DNA of 64,000 nt from JAVVUJ01 sp964582545. GTDB lineage: Bacteria > Bacillota > Clostridia > Peptostreptococcales > Anaerovoracaceae. Positions 61,024 to 64,000 of this stretch are shown one piece after another (within the stretch, counting starts at the first letter, position 1; every line of letters begins with the position of its first letter). The translations under genes were made by a program, and so were the position numbers. Location: assembly GCA_964582545.1 (NCBI GenBank), contig CAZOSB010000001.1, forward strand, positions 1 through 64,000, written 5' to 3'. The notes beneath the pieces are model-generated. The model was not told where the DNA came from and searched no databases. It saw only the letters and a list, made by a program, of their open reading frames with translations.

Positions 61024-61110
61024 ATGGACAGAATTTATTTAAAAGAATCTGGGAAATTTAAAAGATTAAAAAAATGTGTGTCTATTCTATTCTTTTTAAT
61101 TATTTCATAA
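61024..61110 (+). CDS. possible pyrBI leader peptide, 28 aa
   Basis: ATG at 61024 follows GAGGGAAAAGTT and encodes a basic 28-residue peptide that starts MDRIYLKESGKFKR and ends FFLIIS before TAA. Its last codons cover a T-rich stretch (61081-61106). It stops two bases before the terminator stem at 61112. This arrangement resembles the pyrL leader of enterobacterial pyrBI, where ribosome position reports UTP supply. Too short for routine gene finding; coding is inferred from the ribosome site and position. Confidence 0.55.
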   Translation: MDRIYLKESGKFKRLKKCVSILFFLIIS

Positions 61111-61111
61111 G

Positions 61112-61140
61112 AAAACCTTCCATTTGGGAGGTTTTTTTTT
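61112..61140 (+). terminator. intrinsic terminator (attenuator) before pyrB
   Basis: AAAACCTTCC (61112-61121), loop ATTT, GGGAGGTTTT (61126-61135, one T-G), followed by a T run to 61140. It lies only 23 bases before the pyrB ATG and must be read through for operon expression. Confidence 0.85.
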
Positions 61141-61163
61141 AAGGAAAATGGAAAGGAGAAATT

Positions 61164-62105
61164 ATGTTAGCAGGAAGAAGTTTGTTGGAGCCAAAGGATT
61201 TTACGGTGGAGGAGTTGGAAGAAATTTTTTCTTTAGCAGATGAAATTATAGCACAACCGGAAAAATTCTCTGATACTTGTAGAGGTAAATTGTTGGCCAC
61301 ACTCTTTTATGAACCAAGCACCCGAACTAGATTTAGCTTTGAGGCGGCTATGCTTCGTCTGGGAGGGCAGGTCATCGGATTTTCTGAGCCTAACTCAAGC
61401 TCCGTTTCAAAGGGGGAAAGCATCGCAGATACCATAAAAACCGTGGCGTGTTATGCCGACTTAGCGGTTATGCGCCACCCTAAGGAAGGTGCCCCCAAGG
61501 TTGCAGCTCAAAGCACGGATATGCCCGTCATCAATGCCGGAGACGGCGGTCATCAACACCCTACCCAAACCCTTACGGACTTGTTGACCATTCGCAGGGA
61601 AAAGGGTGGGTTTGGAAATTTAACGGTGGGTCTTTGCGGAGACTTGAAGTTCGGTCGAACGGTACATTCCCTTATCAAAGCCTTGACCAGATATGAAAAT
61701 GTAAAATTTGTACTCATTGCACCAGAGGAACTGCGGATTCCGGAATATGTAAGGAAGGAAGTCCTGATAAAAAATAACATTCCCTTTGAGGAAGTGGAAA
61801 AGATGGAGGATGTGCTTCATAAGCTGGATATCCTTTACATGACCAGGGTGCAGAAAGAAAGGTTTTTTAATGAAGAGGATTATGTGAGATTAAAGGATCG
61901 ATACATATTGGACGGAGAGAAGATGCGTTTGGCCAAGGAGGATATGATGGTGCTTCATCCTCTCCCTAGAGTGAATGAAATCGCCGTAGAGGTGGACCGT
62001 GATCCCAGAGCCTTATATTTTCAACAAGCTAAATACGGAATGTATGTACGAATGGCACTGATTTTGAGTCTTTTAGGTCTGGATGGAAAGAATGGGAGGG
62101 CATAA
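61164..62105 (+). CDS. pyrB: aspartate carbamoyltransferase catalytic subunit
   Basis: The 313-aa enzyme joins carbamoyl phosphate and aspartate, the committed pyrimidine step. It shows the carbamoyl-phosphate motif YEPSTRTRFSFEAAMLRLGG, SSSVSKGESIADT, RHPKEGAPKVAA, INAGDGGHQHPTQTLTDL and VLHPLPRVNEIAVEVD. AAAGGAG precedes the ATG. Its regulatory subunit gene pyrI follows two bases after the stop, so a PyrBI holoenzyme is expected. Confidence 0.97.
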   Translation: MLAGRSLLEPKDFTVEELEEIFSLADEIIAQPEKFSDTCRGKLLATLFYEPSTRTRFSFEAAMLRLGGQVIGFSEPNSSSVSKGESIADTIKTVACYADLAVMRHPKEGAPKVAAQSTDMPVINAGDGGHQHPTQTLTDLLTIRREKGGFGNLTVGLCGDLKFGRTVHSLIKALTRYENVKFVLIAPEELRIPEYVRKEVLIKNNIPFEEVEKMEDVLHKLDILYMTRVQKERFFNEEDYVRLKDRYILDGEKMRLAKEDMMVLHPLPRVNEIAVEVDRDPRALYFQQAKYGMYVRMALILSLLGLDGKNGRA

Positions 62106-62107
62106 AA

Positions 62108-62536
62108 ATGATCGTTATTAACAGCATAGAAAAAGGAATCGTAATAGACCATATTACGGCAGGTTCTGGAATTAAATTGTTACATTACTTGAATATCGAC
62201 CAAACTACGGATATGGTGGCATTTATCATGAATGCCCCGAGCAAAAAACATGGAAGGAAAGATGTCATCAAGTTTACTAATTTAGACGATGTAGATTTGA
62301 CGGCCTTGGGACTGATCGACCATACTGCAACGGTAAACATCATCGAAGATCATAAGATCGTAAAAAAGATTAAATTAAAGTTGCCGGATAAGGTCACCAA
62401 TGTAATTAAATGCAAGAATCCAAGGTGTGTCACCTCCATAGAGGTCAATGCGCCTCATGTATTTCACTTATTGGATGAAAGCAGCAAAGAATACAGCTGT
62501 GAATATTGCGACGACATTGTGAAACTAGGAGTTTAA
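62108..62536 (+). CDS. pyrI: aspartate carbamoyltransferase regulatory subunit
   Basis: The 142-aa protein has the nucleotide-binding N domain (IEKGIVIDHITAGSGIKLLHYL) and the zinc domain with four cysteines CKNPRC and CEYC. It binds CTP/ATP and links catalytic trimers. pyrI is typical of enterobacteria and some Clostridia and is absent from Bacillus, consistent with the attenuator seen upstream rather than a PyrR-binding leader. Confidence 0.97.
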   Translation: MIVINSIEKGIVIDHITAGSGIKLLHYLNIDQTTDMVAFIMNAPSKKHGRKDVIKFTNLDDVDLTALGLIDHTATVNIIEDHKIVKKIKLKLPDKVTNVIKCKNPRCVTSIEVNAPHVFHLLDESSKEYSCEYCDDIVKLGV

Positions 62537-62601
62537 ATGCAAAAGATAGAAACTTAGAGTGCATTTGTGTGCAGTGAAAGTAAAATGGAATGGAGCAAAG
62601 C

Positions 62602-63909
62602 ATGAAGTTAATCATAAAAAATGGATATATAATTGATCCTTCTCAAAATATGGAGGAGTTCAACAACGTTTATGTGGAGGATGGTTTCATAAAGCATGTT
62701 GGAAAAACCTATGAGCCCTTTGAAAAGGAATCTATAGAAATTATAGATGCCAAGGGTAAATGGGTGGTGCCGGGGCTTATCGATCTCCATGTACATCTCA
62801 GAGAGCCGGGCTTCACCTATAAGGAAGACATTCAAAGCGGCGGGGAAGCCGCCTATGCAGGAGGGTTTACAACCATCTGCGCTATGGCCAATACCTCTCC
62901 TGTCATAGACGATGCAAAAAAGGTAGCGTGGATACACTCAAAAGCCCAAGAGGTGTCTCCGGTGCATGTTCTTACTGTGGGAGCCATTACCTTAGGAATG
63001 GAAGGCAAAGCACTGACAGACTTCTCTTCCCTAAAGCAGGTTGGAATTTGTGGGTTGAGTGAAGACGGAAAATCTGTTATGTCAGAACAGATCATGCGAC
63101 AGGCTATGGAAAAGGCTAGAGTCTTAGGATTACTCATCCTTGACCATACTGAGGATCACAATTTATCTGGTGGCTGCATGAATGAAGGGTTGGTTTCCTA
63201 CGGATTGCAGTTAAAAGGCATCACTGGGGAAACGGAAGAAAATATGTTGAAGCGAGACTTAGAGCTGGCTGAACAGACTGGTTGTAGGATTCATATTCAG
63301 CATGTAAGCACCAAAGGAAGTGTGGAACTCATTCGAAAAGCAAAAAAAAGAGGTGTCAAGGTGACTGCAGAAACAGCGCCTCATTATTTCACCTTGACGG
63401 ATTGGGATATCGTAAATCAACAGTTGGCAGGGATCAAACCTTTGGCAAAGACCAATATGAAGATGAATCCCCCTTTACGCACCAGAGAGGATATGTTGGC
63501 TATCAGGAAGGGATTAAAGGATGGAACCATAGATGCCATCGCCACGGATCATGCCCCTCACAGCATAGGGGACAAGAGCCTCTCCTTTGAAGAAGCACCC
63601 TTTGGAGTCATTGGACTGGAAACATCCTTTCCAGTAAGCTATACGGCTTTAGTAAAAACAGGTATCCTGACACCGTTGCAATTAATAGAAAAAATGACAA
63701 CAAGGCCAGCACAAATTTTAGGCATTCCAAAGGGAACCCTTGTGGTCAATGCACCAGCGGATATCACCTTAATCGATGTGAATTGTTGCTTTGAAATTCA
63801 GGGAGAACTGTTTCAATCTAAATCAAACAATACGCCCTTTGAGGGGATGACGGTATGGGGAAAACCCCAAGTGGTATGCTGTACTAAGGTAAAGACAGAG
63901 AGGAAGTAA
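62602..63909 (+). CDS. pyrC: dihydroorotase
   Basis: The 435-aa class I dihydroorotase has LIDLHVHLREPGFTYKEDI (metal His), LDHTEDHNLSGG, HIQHVSTKGSVELI, AETAPHYFTLTD, and IATDHAPHS with the catalytic Asp. It closes carbamoyl aspartate to dihydroorotate using zinc. ATG 62602 follows TGGAG; an in-frame ATG at 62590 is less well placed. The adjacent pyrF starts four bases after its stop. Confidence 0.96.
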   Translation: MKLIIKNGYIIDPSQNMEEFNNVYVEDGFIKHVGKTYEPFEKESIEIIDAKGKWVVPGLIDLHVHLREPGFTYKEDIQSGGEAAYAGGFTTICAMANTSPVIDDAKKVAWIHSKAQEVSPVHVLTVGAITLGMEGKALTDFSSLKQVGICGLSEDGKSVMSEQIMRQAMEKARVLGLLILDHTEDHNLSGGCMNEGLVSYGLQLKGITGETEENMLKRDLELAEQTGCRIHIQHVSTKGSVELIRKAKKRGVKVTAETAPHYFTLTDWDIVNQQLAGIKPLAKTNMKMNPPLRTREDMLAIRKGLKDGTIDAIATDHAPHSIGDKSLSFEEAPFGVIGLETSFPVSYTALVKTGILTPLQLIEKMTTRPAQILGIPKGTLVVNAPADITLIDVNCCFEIQGELFQSKSNNTPFEGMTVWGKPQVVCCTKVKTERK

Positions 63910-63913
63910 AGAT

Positions 63914-64000
63914 ATGATAGATAAATTGATAGAGAAAATAGGGGAATGCAATAATCCTACGGTGGTAGGATTAGACCCCACACTGTCCATGATTCCTTCT
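63914..64000 (+). CDS. pyrF: orotidine 5'-phosphate decarboxylase, partial
   Basis: The first 29 codons of an ORF running off the window read MIDKLIEKIGECNNPTVVGLDP and so on. The VVGLDPTL segment matches the N terminus of the longer (group 2) OMP decarboxylases, which make UMP. It follows pyrC by four bases, in operon. Confidence 0.8.
   Translation, partial: MIDKLIEKIGECNNPTVVGLDPTLSMIPS

Noticed and set aside
61111..61140. Ordinary terminator of an upstream plus-strand gene
   Set aside because: The nearest upstream plus-strand gene (gpsA) ends 1 kb away, beyond an opposite-strand gene; a promoter and leader ORF lie directly before the hairpin.

Overview
The window reads as chromosomal DNA of a low-GC, spore-forming anaerobic Clostridia-type Firmicute. 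The signs are AT-rich spacers, strong AGGAGG-type ribosome binding sites with some GTG/TTG starts, the sporulation genes spoVS and spoIIM with Spo0A boxes, a LexA of Gram-positive type, and oxygen-sensitive glycyl-radical chemistry. No species is assigned.

Layout. 1-6.7 kb is an accessory, partly decayed region: an isochorismatase fragment, a large VWA/SLH surface protein, a methyltransferase, tRNA-Arg(TCG), an unknown 139-aa protein and a chemoreceptor relic. 6.7-14.8 kb is a catabolic island: D-serine dehydratase, a MoxR ATPase with a VWA partner, a sigma54 activator, then a sigma54 promoter with two matching upstream sites driving an NhaC-family transporter and a YtcJ-like amidohydrolase. 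14.9-28.7 kb is mostly housekeeping: lexA, proA and two nuclease/phosphoesterase genes on the minus strand; spoVS, proB-proC-NUDIX, spoIIM, a XerD-like recombinase, rplS, rbgA, rnhB, and the nickel-pincer cofactor genes larE-larB-larC. 29.2-34.3 kb is a pyrimidine-base salvage/catabolism cluster (cytosine permease, cytosine deaminase-like enzyme, LacI regulator, PreA-like dehydrogenase). 34.5-40.8 kb carries valS, folC, a lipid kinase, a GNAT and a nitroreductase.

40.98-49.1 kb is the most unusual segment: a second sigma54 activator, a sigma54 promoter, a pyruvate formate-lyase-like glycyl radical enzyme in which the first of the two catalytic cysteines is glycine, its radical-SAM activase, an enolase-superfamily enzyme with an altered KxK motif, a BCCT transporter and a small VOC-like protein. 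The spacers of this cluster are full of hairpins and contain a tiny leader ORF. I infer an undescribed anaerobic pathway that imports a substrate (possibly a betaine-like compound), remodels it in the enolase-superfamily enzyme and cleaves it by non-classical PFL chemistry.

49.3-60.7 kb is core cell-envelope, lipid and ribosome/chromosome biology: polysaccharide deacetylase, a double OB-fold protein, plsX-rnc-smc-ftsY-der-plsY-gpsA, and a K+ channel. 60.9-64 kb is the start of the pyrimidine operon pyrB-pyrI-pyrC-pyrF (cut by the window end), preceded by a leader ORF, a T-rich stretch and an intrinsic terminator that together look like an enterobacterial-style pyrBI attenuator.
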